A stretch of 64,000 nucleotides of DNA. It comes from Drouetiella hepatica Uher 2000/2452. GTDB lineage: Bacteria; Cyanobacteriota; Cyanobacteriia; Elainellales; Elainellaceae. Below are positions 1 through 10,480 of this stretch, piece after piece. Made by a program: the position numbers and the translations under genes. The stretch's first letter is position 1. Each line of letters opens with the position of its first letter. A model generated the notes under the pieces. That model had not been told where the DNA came from, ran no database searches, and worked only from the letters and a program-made list of their open reading frames with translations. The stretch is taken from assembly GCA_019359505.1 (NCBI GenBank), contig JAHHHD010000013.1:88715-152714 (forward strand), in the 5' to 3' direction.

Positions 1-3000
1 ATCACGCCTGTCAACCAATTACCTACGGTTGGTGGCACAAATACCTTGTTTGAAGGACAAGCTGATTATCCTGTCACGATTACTATCGGCGATCCGGATC
101 AAACTGCGCCGACTTACGGTATTAAGATTCTTTCCCTACCGCTAGATGGCACTTTAAAGTTGAACGGCACTGCCGTTATCGTCAATCAAAACCTAACCTC
201 GGCTGATCTGGCTAACTTAACCTTTAGCCATGACGGCAACGATGCCAACAACGGTAACCCACCTAACGTTAGTTTTCAGGTGCAGATACTAGACGATGGT
301 GGGGGAACTGGAGTACCGGGTTCAACGACGGCGGCGATCGCGCTTACCATTCGCCCAAACAACGACGATCCGGTATTGGCTCAAAATAACGGACTAACCC
401 TCAATACCCAAACAGAAGGGTTAACTAAAGTCCTCACCAGTGCTGATCTACAAGTCACTGATCCTGATTCGGGGACGCTCCAGTTAACGTTTACGATTAA
501 GCAAGCCCCCGATCCAACCCAGGGCACTATTCAACGCTTTGATGGCACAAACTGGGAAAAATTGGGTGTGGGTACAACCTTCACCCAAGATGATCTCAAC
601 AGTAGTCGGGTGCGCTACTCATTTCACAAATCTACCACTGCTGGAGAAACCTTTACCGACAGTTTTCAATTTGAAGTTCGGGACAGCGAAATCACCGAGT
701 ATCCCGCTGTACGAGAAGGAGGCATCTGGAAACCAGATGGCTCTGCCCTAGACATAAAAACCTTTAGTATCTCTATCACGACCCCGGCAGCAAGCGGTGG
801 ACCTGGTGGAACCGAAACTCTGATTGCTGGCAATGCGCTGCCTACTACAGTCAACAACACGGGTTTCGCAGGTCTACTAGAAGGTGAAACCATTAGCATC
901 ACTAACACGATGCTGAAAACCATAGATTCTGATAATTCTGCCAGCGAACTTGTTTATCGCATTGGGCAAGCGCCTACAAGCGGGACAATCAAAGTCAATG
1001 GCAACCCCATAGGATTGTACGGCTCCTTTACACAGGATGACATTGACACAGGTAAAGTAACATTTGTCCATGCTGGGGACGAAGACTTTCTAGATAGCTT
1101 TAGGTTCACGGTGAGCGATGGAACAAATATTCTCTCACAGCAAACTTTCAGCATTGACATTACTCCCCAAAACGATTCACCGATCGTTGCTATCAATGGC
1201 TCTCCTAATACCGTTGAAGCTGGAACAGTCAACATCACCAATGCTCATCTTTCCCTCGCTGATATAGACGGAACAGGAGAAAAGTCAGGTACAGGTTACG
1301 CAACTCCCAACGCTCTCACGTTTACTGTTACAGCATTGCCTAGCTTTGGAATACTCCAGGTTGATCAAGGGAGCGGTTACGTCGATGTCACAACTAGCAC
1401 AATCATCACTAAAGCAGAGTTAGACGGCAATAAGCTTCGCTATGTTCACAACGGAACTGAAAATTTTGCCGATAGCTTTTCAGTGCAAGCTAATGACAAT
1501 ACGATTGAAGCGCCCGCCAATAATCTCAGCACTACTAAAACAGTCAGTATTGAAATTGCCAGTCTCAATGATGCTCCTGTATTCTCTTCTTCCAAGAACT
1601 TAGTTGTAGAGGAAGGAGCAACCGGCAGTATTTTAGGTGCAAATGGTGTGGCAGGGGATTCTCCTCGCCTCGTTTATACAGATACAGATAACACAACGAT
1701 TCAGCGGCAGTACCGTATCAACACTTCAACTGCTAATGGCTCTGTACAATTGAATGGCAAAGCATTAGCGGTCGGCAGCGTCTTCACTCAAGATGACTTG
1801 GATAGCAATCGAGTGACCTATAAGCACAATGGGTCTGAAAACTATACCGACAGCTTTGCTTTTGAAGTACGTGATGGTAGTGCTGCTCCTGTTGCTGGCA
1901 CCTACGGTATCAGCATCACTCCAAAAAACGATCCTCCTACGCTAGTGGTGCCTTCCACTCAAACCTTCTCAACGCTCACACCGCTGACGTTTAATAGTAC
2001 CAACGGCAATCGCATTGTTATCGATGATCCTGACTTACTAATCGTCGAAAATGGCGAAACTGATGTTATTCAGGTAACTCTGGACTTTCAGGCAACTGGA
2101 GTAACCTATGCGGGTAGCACACTTACCTTAGGTTCCACCACAGGGTTGACTATTACTCAAGGAGCGAGTGGTGTAGCTGGGGGCAAGATTACCATCAAAG
2201 GCACTAAGTCTGATGTGCAAGCTGCCCTTGATGGATTACAAGCACAAGTTCCTGCTGATGAAGACCGCACGCTTTCTTTGGTAGTTACGGTTGATGATTT
2301 ATTGAATGGTAATCCTGTAATTGCTGCCACAGGCGAGGTTGTTACTAAAACCATTAATATCAGCGCTTCTAACGTCAATGATGCTCCTACAATCACCAAT
2401 CCTATATCCGTTAGCGTTAACGAAGATGCTTCATTCAACTTTACTGCTGGTAACACTATTGGCATTACAGATGTTGATTCGTTCACCTCAGCTAACAACA
2501 CTGTAACCATTAGCGTTACTCAAGGGAAGCTCAGTCTGGCGAGCGTAGGTTTAATCACGGGCGGAGCCAATAATAGTAGCAGCATTACGCTTACTGGTAG
2601 TCTGGCGAATATTAACACTGCTCTTGCAGGGCTATCTTACCAAGGTAATGCCAATGTTAATGGGAATGATACGCTTAGCATTAGCTTCAATGACCAAGGG
2701 AATGTTGGTACAGGTGGTGCTCTGAGCGCAAACAAAACTGTAGGAATCACGCTAGTTCCTGTCAATGATGCACCGAGTTTGGTAGCTCCCAGCGGCGTTC
2801 AGACGATCGCCAGCAACAATGTCTTAACCTTCAATGCTGCCAATAGTAACGCCATTTCTATTGATGACATTATTGACCTTAATCCCACTCTCAACGCCAC
2901 GGTCGTTGACAATTTTACTGTTACTCTCAATGCAACAAATGGTAGCGTTACTGAAGGCTTGCTGACCGTTGCCTCTGGCTCTGGCGCAACCATCGGCGGC

Positions 3001-6000
3001 AGTGGTGGCAATATTACCATTTCAGGGACGAAAGCACAGGTTAATGCAGCACTCAACGGACTCACCTATGACCCTGCCGCCTACAATGCAGATGTTTCTC
3101 TAAATCTTGCTGTAACGGTTAACGATAATGCAAACGGTGGTCCTGGAGCTTTAACAGCAAGCCAAAATATTACGATTAACGTCAGCGATATCAATAATGC
3201 AGCTATCGTAACGACTCCAACTAGCGTCTTGGTGAATGAGGATACGGTATTTCTTTTTAATGGTGCAAATCAAATTGCGGTTGCCGATCCCGATGATTTC
3301 GGCAACCCCCTCAAGGTAACGCTGACCGTTGGAAAAGGGACGTTAACTCTGGGGACACTCACTGGACTCACTTTTACCACTGGTGATGGAACAAGTGACC
3401 CTACCATGACTTTTCAAGGCAGTGAGTCTGCCATCAATACTGCCCTTCAAAGTCTTTCTTACCTGGGTGGCACTGATTTTAACAGCACGGTTGCTGATAC
3501 TCTCAGCGTTCAGGTTAATGACTTAGGCAACACTGGATCTGGACCTGTCGGTGGGAACATTGTCGATAGGACAGTTAATATCACGGTTAATCCAATCAAT
3601 GATGCCCCGACGCGAACGGCTGCCAGTACGACACTGACAACAATTCTGGAAGATTCTGCTCCCGCAGGTGACACGATCGCCAACTTATTTAGCAGCAAAT
3701 TCCAGGATGTAAAGGACAATCAAACAGCCAATAGTGGTTCTGCGGCAAATACCCTGGCAGGTGTGGCGATAGTAGCCAACGCTGCTACGGTAGCGCAGGG
3801 CAGGTGGCAATGGTTTAATGGTTCATCATGGAACAATATCACGGCTGTATCAATCACTTCAGCTTTAGTTCTCTCAGATACGACCCTAGTACGCTTCTTA
3901 CCTACTGCTGATTTTAATGGCACACCTGGCAGTTTAACGACCCGGTTGATTGACAGCTCATCTGGTGTGGTGACATCAGGTAGTACGGTCAATGTCACCA
4001 CAAGCGGCGGTGTCACTCAGTATAGTAATGGCAGTAATACAGTAACGCTGGGGACGACAGTTACAGCGGTGAACGATGCACCTGTTGCCTCTGGAAGCGC
4101 AGTATTGACGGCGATCGCTGAAGATACTGCTCCTGCAAGTATTCTTGGTGCAACGGTATCCAGTCTCTTTGCCAGCCAGTTCTCTGACTCCAGGGATCTA
4201 GTCACTGGAGGGTCTAGTGCCAACATCCTGGCAGGAGTTGCCATTGTGGGTAACGCAGCCACCACTCAGGGAACTTGGGAATATTTCAACGGCAGTATTT
4301 GGCAGTCAGTCGGTAATCCTAGCAGTGGCGCGGCTTTAATTATTTCTGGATCAGATAAACTTCGGTTTGTACCCAGCCTCAATTACAACGGAGCTGTTCC
4401 AGCTCTTACAGTTAACCTGATTGATAATTCTAGTGGCAATGTGACAACGGGAACCTCTGTTGACCTCAGCGGCGGCGGCGCAACGGGCGGTACAACGGTA
4501 TACAGCAGCGCGACAGTCCCGTTAACAACCACCATTAGTGCTGTGAATGATGCACCCACTTTAACCAGCTTAGGTGGAGCTGTCTCGTTCACTGAAAATG
4601 CTTCTTCTGTGGTTTTAGATGGGGATGCGATCGCCCAAGATATTGAACTGGATGCGATATCGAACTGGAACGGTTCAACCTTAACGCTGCAACGCCAAGG
4701 TGGGGCAAGTGTTCAAGACCTATTTAGCGGTACAGGCACGCTAAATCCGCTGACCCAAGGTGGCGCTCTTGTGGTCGGCGGAACCACAATTGGAACGGTG
4801 ACTACGAACACAAGTGGTTCGTTGATGTTGACGTTCAACAGCAGCGCTACTGGAGCCTTAGTCACAAGTGCGCTGCAACAAATTGCCTATAGAAATAGCA
4901 GCGATAATCCCCCGGCTGCAGTGACGATTAATTACACATTGAATGATCAGAATACAGGTGCGCAAGGATCAGGTGGAGCGCTGACTGGTACAGGAACTAT
5001 CACGGTTAACATTACGGCTATTAATGACCCACCTGTGCTGGATTTGGATGCCAATAATAGCAGCACCGCAACTGGAGCAGACCACAAGGCCAGCTTCACC
5101 GAAGGGAGTAGTGCTGTTGCCATCGGTGATGTCGATGTCAGTGTAACGGATCTCGATAACGTCAACATTGTCTCAGCAACTATCACGCTGACCAATCCTG
5201 TAGACGGTGTGGCTGATGTCTTAGGCGTTGTCGGAGGGCTACCAAGCGGTATTACAGCGAGTGCTTATAATCCAGCCACAGGCGTGATTACCTTGACGGG
5301 TGCAGCAACGCTAGCCGCTTATCAAACGGCGATCGCCCAAATTAAGTACAGTAATACCTCCGACAATCCTACAGCAGTTAATCGTGCCATCACCGTTGTT
5401 GTGAATGACGGTGCCGCTAACAGTAATACGGCAACTACTACTATTAGTGTTGTTCCTGTCAACGATCCTCCTGTACTAGATCTCGATGGTAATAACAGTA
5501 GTACTGCAACAGGATCAAGCTATAAAACTAGCTTTACTGAAGGGGGTAGTGCTGTTACCATTGGAGATGTTGATGTCAGCGTGACCGATCTCGATAACAC
5601 CAACATTGCCTCGGCAACCATTACGTTAACTAATCGATTGGATGGTGCAGCTGATGTCTTAAGCGTCTTAGGGGCGCTACCGGGTGGCATTACGGCGAGT
5701 GCTTATAATCCAGCTACAGGCATGATCACCTTGACGGGTGCAGCAACGCTAACTGCTTATCAAAGTGCGATCGCCCAAGTCACCTATAGCAATACCTCTG
5801 ACAATCCTACAGCAACCGATCGTACCATTACCGTTGTCGTCAATGACGGCACAGCAAACAGCAACATTGCTACCACGACTATTAGCATCACACCAGTCAA
5901 CGATCCACCCGTGCTGGATCTGGATGGTAATAACAGCAGCACAGCAACAGGTGCAGACTACAAAACCACCTTTACCGAAGGCGGCAGTGCTATTGCTATT

Positions 6001-9000
6001 GGGGATGTTGATGTCAGCGTGACCGATCTCGATAATGCCAATATTGCTTCAGCAACCATTACGTTAACTAATCGCTTAGATGGTGCGGCTGATGTCTTGA
6101 GCGTCTTAGGGGCGCTACCGAGTGGCATTACGGCGAGTGCTTATAATCCAGCCACAGGCGTGATTACCTTGACGGGTGCAGCAACGCTAACCGCTTATCA
6201 AAGTGCGATCGCCCAAGTCACCTATAGCAACGCCTCTGACAATCCTACAGCAACCGATCGTACCATTACCGTTGTCGTTAATGACGGTGCCGCTAACAGC
6301 AATGTTGCTACCACAACGATTAGCATCACACCAGTCAATGATCCACCCGTGCTGGATCTGGATGGTAATAACAGCAGCACAGCAACAGGTGCAGACTACA
6401 AAACCACCTTTACCGAAGGCGGCAGTGCTATTGCTATTGGCGATGTTGATGTCAGTGTAATGGATTTCGATAACACCAACATTGCCTCGGCAACCATTAC
6501 CTTAACTAATCGCTTAGATGGTGCGGCTGATGTCTTGAGCGTTTTAGGGGCGCTACCGGGTGGCATTACGGCGAGTGCTTATAATCCAGCCACAGGCGTG
6601 ATTACCTTGACGGGTGCAGCAACGCTAACCGCTTATCAAAGTGCGATCGCCCAAGTCACCTATAGCAACGCCTCTGACAATCCTACAGCAACCGATCGTA
6701 CCATTACCGTTGTCGTTAATGACGGTGCCGCTAACAGCAATGTTGCTACCACAACGATTAGCATCACACCAGTCAATGATCCACCCGTGCTGGATCTGGA
6801 TGCCAATAATAGCAGCACAGCAACAGGTGCAGACTACAAAGCCAGCTTCACCGAAGGTGGTAGTGCTATTGCTATTGGTGATGTCGATGTCAGTATAACG
6901 GATCTTGATAATGCCAATATTGTCTCAGCAACTGTCAAGCTGACCAATCCTGTAGACGGTGTGGCTGATGTCTTAGGCGTTGTTGGAGGGCTACCAAGCG
7001 GTATTACAGCAAGTGCTTATGACTCAACAACAGGCGTGATTACCTTGACGGGGTCTGCTACTTTGGCAGCTTATCAAAGTGCGATCGCCCAAGTCACCTA
7101 TAGCAATACATCTGACAATCCTACAGCAACCGATCGTACTATCACCGTTGTCGTTAATGATGGGGCTGCCAACAGCAACATTGCTACCACAACGATTAGC
7201 ATCACACCAGTCAACGATCCGCCCATGCTGGATCTGGATGGTAATAACAGCAGCACAGCAACGGGTGCAGATTACAAAACCACCTTTACCGAAGGCGGCA
7301 GTGCTGTTGCCATTGGCGATGTTGATGTCAGTGTAACGGAGCCTGATAACGCCAACATTGTCTCAGCAACTATCACACTGACTAATCGATTAGACGGTGC
7401 GGCTGATGTCTTGAGTGTTTTAGGAACATTGCCAAGCGGCATCACGGCGAGTGCTTACGATCCTGCCACAGGTGTAATTACCTTGACGGGTGCAGCAACG
7501 CTAGCCGCTTACCAAAGTGCGATCGCCCAAGTTGCCTACAGCAATACCTTGGACAATCCTACAGCAACCGATCGCACCATCACCGTTGTTGTCAATGACG
7601 GCACAGCCAACAGCAATGTTGCTACCACAACTGTTAGCATCACACCAGTCAATGATCCTCCCGTATTAGATCTGGATGCTGATAACAGCAGCACAGCAAC
7701 AGGTGCAGACTATAAGACTAGGCTTACCAGAGGCAGCAGTGGCGTTGCCGTTAGTGATGTTGATGTCAGTGTGACCGATCTCGACAACACCAATATTGCT
7801 TCCGCAACCATCACGTTAACTAATCGGTTAGATGGCGCAGCTGATCTCTTGAAGATCGTGGGAACACTGCCAAGCGGCATCACGGCAAGTGCTTATGATC
7901 CAGCCACAGGTATCATCCTCCTCACGGGTTCAGCAACGCTAGCAGCTTATCAAACTGCTCTACAAGCGATCGCGTTCCAGAATACTAGCGCTACTCCAAA
8001 TATCAGCGATCGCATTATCACGGTCAAAGTTAATGATGGGAATGCTGACAGTAACATTGCAACTACAACCGTCACCGTTAATGCTGTTCCCAATGCAGTC
8101 AATGACACCATCCCGGTAGAAGAAGATAGCAGCAGCAACGCCCTTAACGTTCTGATAAATGACCTTCAAGGAGATGGTCTCTCTACCATTACTGCGATTT
8201 CTGCGCCGAGCAAAGGGACTGCCGCTATTGATACTAAAGGTACATCTGACCCCACTGATGATGTCCTCCGCTATACTCCCAATGCTGATTTCAACGGTAG
8301 CGACACCTTTACTTACACGATCACGGATGCTGATGGGGATACCAGTGTTGCTACGATCGCAGTTACCGTTAATCCGGTTGCTGATGCGTTCAACGACACT
8401 CTAATCACCGCAGAAATAATACCCCGTAGCCTAAACGTACTGACCAACGATCGCTTCCAACCTGGCGCACAGCTGACAGGGATAACCCAAGGCATTCACG
8501 GTAGCGTTCTCTTTAAGCCGGACGGAACGGTTACCTACAATCCAATCAAGGGTTTTGTAGGTAGCGATAGTTTTACCTACACCATAACCACAACAGCAGG
8601 TAACACTGAAACTGCAACCGTAAATGTTACTGTAAATCGGGATACAGATGGAGATACGATCGCTGATCTGGATGATCTGGATGATGATAACGACGGCATC
8701 TTAGACACGATTGAACAAAACGGTAACCTCAATCGAGATACAGATGGGGACGGTATTATCGATCGCCTTGATCTCGATAGCGACAACGATGCTATCCTCG
8801 ATATCAAAGAGGCGGGTCACAAGGGACTCGATACCGATGGGGATGGTAGAGTCGATGGTCCCTATGGCAAAAACGGCTTGGCAGACTCAGTGGAAACCGC
8901 CGCTGAATCTAATGCTCCCAACTATACACCTTTGAACACAGATGGCGATAGCACTCCTGATTTCCAGGATCTTGATAGCGACAATGACGGTATCTCCGAT

Positions 9001-10086
9001 GTACTTGAGGCAGGGGGTAAAGATCCAGACGGCGATGGCATCATTGGTCAAGGCAAGCCGGTTGATACCAACGGCAATGGTTTAGCAGATACCGTTGATC
9101 CTCAGAAGAGCGGAACTCCCGTACCTATACCGGATCAAGATGGTGACGGTCAACCCAACTTCCGCGACCTTGATAGTGATAATGACGGTATTTCTGATCT
9201 GGTCGAACAAGGACTGACTCGATTAGACACCAACAGTGACGGCAGAATTGATGGCGCAGATATCGATCGTGATGGATTAATTGACACTCTAGATGGCAAC
9301 AGCAGCATCTTCGGCAGCGGCACTACACCACTTCCAACTCCTTTAGATAAAGACGGAAATGGCATCCCCGATTTCCTAGAGCCACCTGTAGGAGCAAGAG
9401 GTTCTCAAGGTGGAGACAATGTTGTGGGAACCAGCGGTGACGACATCCTCAATGGCTTTAGCGACATTGATGTTCTACGAGGACTAGGAGGCAATGACCT
9501 GATCAATGGCGGCAGCAGCCGCGACACCATATACGGTGATGAGGGTAACGATATCCTCAACGGCGGCAGCGACGACGACTATATGGAGGGTGGTATCGGC
9601 AACGATCGCTTGAGCGGTGGGACTGGTAACGACACCATGTTTGGCGGTGATGGTGAGGACATCCTTGACGGCGGCGAAGGCAATGATCTCATTAGAGGTA
9701 ATCGCGGCAAAGACATCATTAATGGAGGAGATGGTAACGATCGCCTTTATGGAGATCAAGACAACGACATCATTCAGGGCAATCGTGGCAAAGATTTGCT
9801 GGTAGGCGGCTTTGGCAAAGATACTCTGACGGGAGGGCAAGGACGCGATCGCTTTGCTTACACCTCTGTCAAAGAGTTTGCAGACATCATCACTGACTTT
9901 GAAATCGTTAAAGATCGGATCGATGTGAAGCCCATCAGAGGCATCAACTCAATTAAAGATCTAAGGTTTATTCAGCAGGGACATAACACCTCAATCCAGG
10001 CTCATGTGGGTAAAGGGTTTCAACCGCTTGCTGTTCTTCAAGATGTTCGTGCAAACACCCTGACCCGACATCACTTCATTTTCTGA
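1..10086 (+). CDS. Giant RTX / cadherin-like repeat adhesin, 5'-truncated by the window edge
   Basis: The reading frame is already open at base 1, so the true start lies upstream; about 3360 residues are visible. Order of parts: about five CSPG/cadherin-like repeats with recurring FTQDDL and DSFxFEVRDG motifs (nt 1-1960); longer cadherin-like repeats joined by VNDAP linkers (1960-5028); seven units of exactly 438 bp beginning PPVLDLD (5029-8094); two Ig-like domains with NDxF and FTYTI motifs (8095-8640); thrombospondin type 3 repeats of the DTDGDG kind (8641-9400); RTX nonapeptides such as GGTGNDTMFGG (9415-9850); and a C-terminal domain typical of type I secretion substrates. From family knowledge it should be an exported, calcium-stabilised surface or matrix adhesin. 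No type I secretion genes lie in the window. Confidence 0.9.
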   Translation: MTPVNQLPTVGGTNTLFEGQADYPVTITIGDPDQTAPTYGIKILSLPLDGTLKLNGTAVIVNQNLTSADLANLTFSHDGNDANNGNPPNVSFQVQILDDGGGTGVPGSTTAAIALTIRPNNDDPVLAQNNGLTLNTQTEGLTKVLTSADLQVTDPDSGTLQLTFTIKQAPDPTQGTIQRFDGTNWEKLGVGTTFTQDDLNSSRVRYSFHKSTTAGETFTDSFQFEVRDSEITEYPAVREGGIWKPDGSALDIKTFSISITTPAASGGPGGTETLIAGNALPTTVNNTGFAGLLEGETISITNTMLKTIDSDNSASELVYRIGQAPTSGTIKVNGNPIGLYGSFTQDDIDTGKVTFVHAGDEDFLDSFRFTVSDGTNILSQQTFSIDITPQNDSPIVAINGSPNTVEAGTVNITNAHLSLADIDGTGEKSGTGYATPNALTFTVTALPSFGILQVDQGSGYVDVTTSTIITKAELDGNKLRYVHNGTENFADSFSVQANDNTIEAPANNLSTTKTVSIEIASLNDAPVFSSSKNLVVEEGATGSILGANGVAGDSPRLVYTDTDNTTIQRQYRINTSTANGSVQLNGKALAVGSVFTQDDLDSNRVTYKHNGSENYTDSFAFEVRDGSAAPVAGTYGISITPKNDPPTLVVPSTQTFSTLTPLTFNSTNGNRIVIDDPDLLIVENGETDVIQVTLDFQATGVTYAGSTLTLGSTTGLTITQGASGVAGGKITIKGTKSDVQAALDGLQAQVPADEDRTLSLVVTVDDLLNGNPVIAATGEVVTKTINISASNVNDAPTITNPISVSVNEDASFNFTAGNTIGITDVDSFTSANNTVTISVTQGKLSLASVGLITGGANNSSSITLTGSLANINTALAGLSYQGNANVNGNDTLSISFNDQGNVGTGGALSANKTVGITLVPVNDAPSLVAPSGVQTIASNNVLTFNAANSNAISIDDIIDLNPTLNATVVDNFTVTLNATNGSVTEGLLTVASGSGATIGGSGGNITISGTKAQVNAALNGLTYDPAAYNADVSLNLAVTVNDNANGGPGALTASQNITINVSDINNAAIVTTPTSVLVNEDTVFLFNGANQIAVADPDDFGNPLKVTLTVGKGTLTLGTLTGLTFTTGDGTSDPTMTFQGSESAINTALQSLSYLGGTDFNSTVADTLSVQVNDLGNTGSGPVGGNIVDRTVNITVNPINDAPTRTAASTTLTTILEDSAPAGDTIANLFSSKFQDVKDNQTANSGSAANTLAGVAIVANAATVAQGRWQWFNGSSWNNITAVSITSALVLSDTTLVRFLPTADFNGTPGSLTTRLIDSSSGVVTSGSTVNVTTSGGVTQYSNGSNTVTLGTTVTAVNDAPVASGSAVLTAIAEDTAPASILGATVSSLFASQFSDSRDLVTGGSSANILAGVAIVGNAATTQGTWEYFNGSIWQSVGNPSSGAALIISGSDKLRFVPSLNYNGAVPALTVNLIDNSSGNVTTGTSVDLSGGGATGGTTVYSSATVPLTTTISAVNDAPTLTSLGGAVSFTENASSVVLDGDAIAQDIELDAISNWNGSTLTLQRQGGASVQDLFSGTGTLNPLTQGGALVVGGTTIGTVTTNTSGSLMLTFNSSATGALVTSALQQIAYRNSSDNPPAAVTINYTLNDQNTGAQGSGGALTGTGTITVNITAINDPPVLDLDANNSSTATGADHKASFTEGSSAVAIGDVDVSVTDLDNVNIVSATITLTNPVDGVADVLGVVGGLPSGITASAYNPATGVITLTGAATLAAYQTAIAQIKYSNTSDNPTAVNRAITVVVNDGAANSNTATTTISVVPVNDPPVLDLDGNNSSTATGSSYKTSFTEGGSAVTIGDVDVSVTDLDNTNIASATITLTNRLDGAADVLSVLGALPGGITASAYNPATGMITLTGAATLTAYQSAIAQVTYSNTSDNPTATDRTITVVVNDGTANSNIATTTISITPVNDPPVLDLDGNNSSTATGADYKTTFTEGGSAIAIGDVDVSVTDLDNANIASATITLTNRLDGAADVLSVLGALPSGITASAYNPATGVITLTGAATLTAYQSAIAQVTYSNASDNPTATDRTITVVVNDGAANSNVATTTISITPVNDPPVLDLDGNNSSTATGADYKTTFTEGGSAIAIGDVDVSVMDFDNTNIASATITLTNRLDGAADVLSVLGALPGGITASAYNPATGVITLTGAATLTAYQSAIAQVTYSNASDNPTATDRTITVVVNDGAANSNVATTTISITPVNDPPVLDLDANNSSTATGADYKASFTEGGSAIAIGDVDVSITDLDNANIVSATVKLTNPVDGVADVLGVVGGLPSGITASAYDSTTGVITLTGSATLAAYQSAIAQVTYSNTSDNPTATDRTITVVVNDGAANSNIATTTISITPVNDPPMLDLDGNNSSTATGADYKTTFTEGGSAVAIGDVDVSVTEPDNANIVSATITLTNRLDGAADVLSVLGTLPSGITASAYDPATGVITLTGAATLAAYQSAIAQVAYSNTLDNPTATDRTITVVVNDGTANSNVATTTVSITPVNDPPVLDLDADNSSTATGADYKTRLTRGSSGVAVSDVDVSVTDLDNTNIASATITLTNRLDGAADLLKIVGTLPSGITASAYDPATGIILLTGSATLAAYQTALQAIAFQNTSATPNISDRIITVKVNDGNADSNIATTTVTVNAVPNAVNDTIPVEEDSSSNALNVLINDLQGDGLSTITAISAPSKGTAAIDTKGTSDPTDDVLRYTPNADFNGSDTFTYTITDADGDTSVATIAVTVNPVADAFNDTLITAEIIPRSLNVLTNDRFQPGAQLTGITQGIHGSVLFKPDGTVTYNPIKGFVGSDSFTYTITTTAGNTETATVNVTVNRDTDGDTIADLDDLDDDNDGILDTIEQNGNLNRDTDGDGIIDRLDLDSDNDAILDIKEAGHKGLDTDGDGRVDGPYGKNGLADSVETAAESNAPNYTPLNTDGDSTPDFQDLDSDNDGISDVLEAGGKDPDGDGIIGQGKPVDTNGNGLADTVDPQKSGTPVPIPDQDGDGQPNFRDLDSDNDGISDLVEQGLTRLDTNSDGRIDGADIDRDGLIDTLDGNSSIFGSGTTPLPTPLDKDGNGIPDFLEPPVGARGSQGGDNVVGTSGDDILNGFSDIDVLRGLGGNDLINGGSSRDTIYGDEGNDILNGGSDDDYMEGGIGNDRLSGGTGNDTMFGGDGEDILDGGEGNDLIRGNRGKDIINGGDGNDRLYGDQDNDIIQGNRGKDLLVGGFGKDTLTGGQGRDRFAYTSVKEFADIITDFEIVKDRIDVKPIRGINSIKDLRFIQQGHNTSIQAHVGKGFQPLAVLQDVRANTLTRHHFIF
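5029..8094 (+). repeat. Seven tandem 438-bp units inside the giant adhesin
   Basis: Unit starts fall at 5029, 5467, 5905, 6343, 6781, 7219 and 7657, giving a strict period of 438 bp (146 residues). Each unit starts PPVLDLD and carries FTEGGSA, DVDVSVTD and GGITASAYNPATG motifs, and most contain a HIP1-like GCGATCGCCC. Units 3 and 4 are nearly identical in DNA, while unit 7 is the most diverged (TRLTRGSSG instead of the FTEGGSA stretch). The pattern indicates recent duplication or homogenisation in the middle of the array. Confidence 0.95.
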
Positions 10087-10126
10087 TGACCTCAGCAGAG
10101 ACTATTGCAGCCGCCTTTGCGGTGAG

Positions 10127-10176
10127 GCTGATGAGGTCTTTAGATAGTGCGCTTCCGCACCAAAAATCTCATCAGC
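10127..10176. terminator. Imperfect inverted repeat downstream of the adhesin gene
   Basis: GCTGATGAG at 10127 pairs with CTCATCAGC ending at 10176, with a smaller GTGCG/CGCAC stem inside. It lies 41 bp after the adhesin stop codon, so a transcription terminator is plausible, although there is no clean T-run. A 15-bp tandem duplication (TCTCATCAGCCAGAT) covers its right arm, 10167-10196. Confidence 0.4.
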
Positions 10177-10245
10177 CAGATTCTCATCAGCCAGATAGTG
10201 ATGGCTATACAATCCCCCTGCTAAAGCTACCAATAACTGACTTGA

Positions 10246-10340
10246 TATAGAAACCGCCTTGGCGGTTAGGACCGGGAAATTTATGGTGGGACGCGAAGCG
10301 CCCCACCATAAATTTCCTAAGCAAACTGGCGACAGCTATA
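10246..10340. mobile_element. MITE-like palindromic element, family A (95 bp)
   Basis: The left end carries an AACCGCC-TT-GGCGGTT mini-hairpin followed by AGGAC. The right end reads inward as TATAGCTGTCGCCAGTTTGC and then TTAGGA. The central palindrome spans 10276-10316 (arms around AAATTTATGGTGGG, cap CGC-GAA-GCG). Length and both ends match the copy at 17271-17365. It lies between two genes on the same strand, so it is not simply an end-of-operon terminator. No coding capacity. Confidence 0.75.
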
Positions 10341-10480
10341 TCTATGAGATGCCTAAGTCATCAGGGAGGAATGTCATTAAATCCGTTGAACCTAGAAAAA
10401 GTATTTTTTGGGAACAATAAACATGACTACGACCTGAAACTCAGCTGCCATATCAGGATTCTCTCACTATCTTTTTCACC

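Noticed and set aside
5029..8094. CRISPR-like array because of regular spacing
   Set aside because: The 438-bp units are coding, in frame and lack the repeat-spacer pattern.
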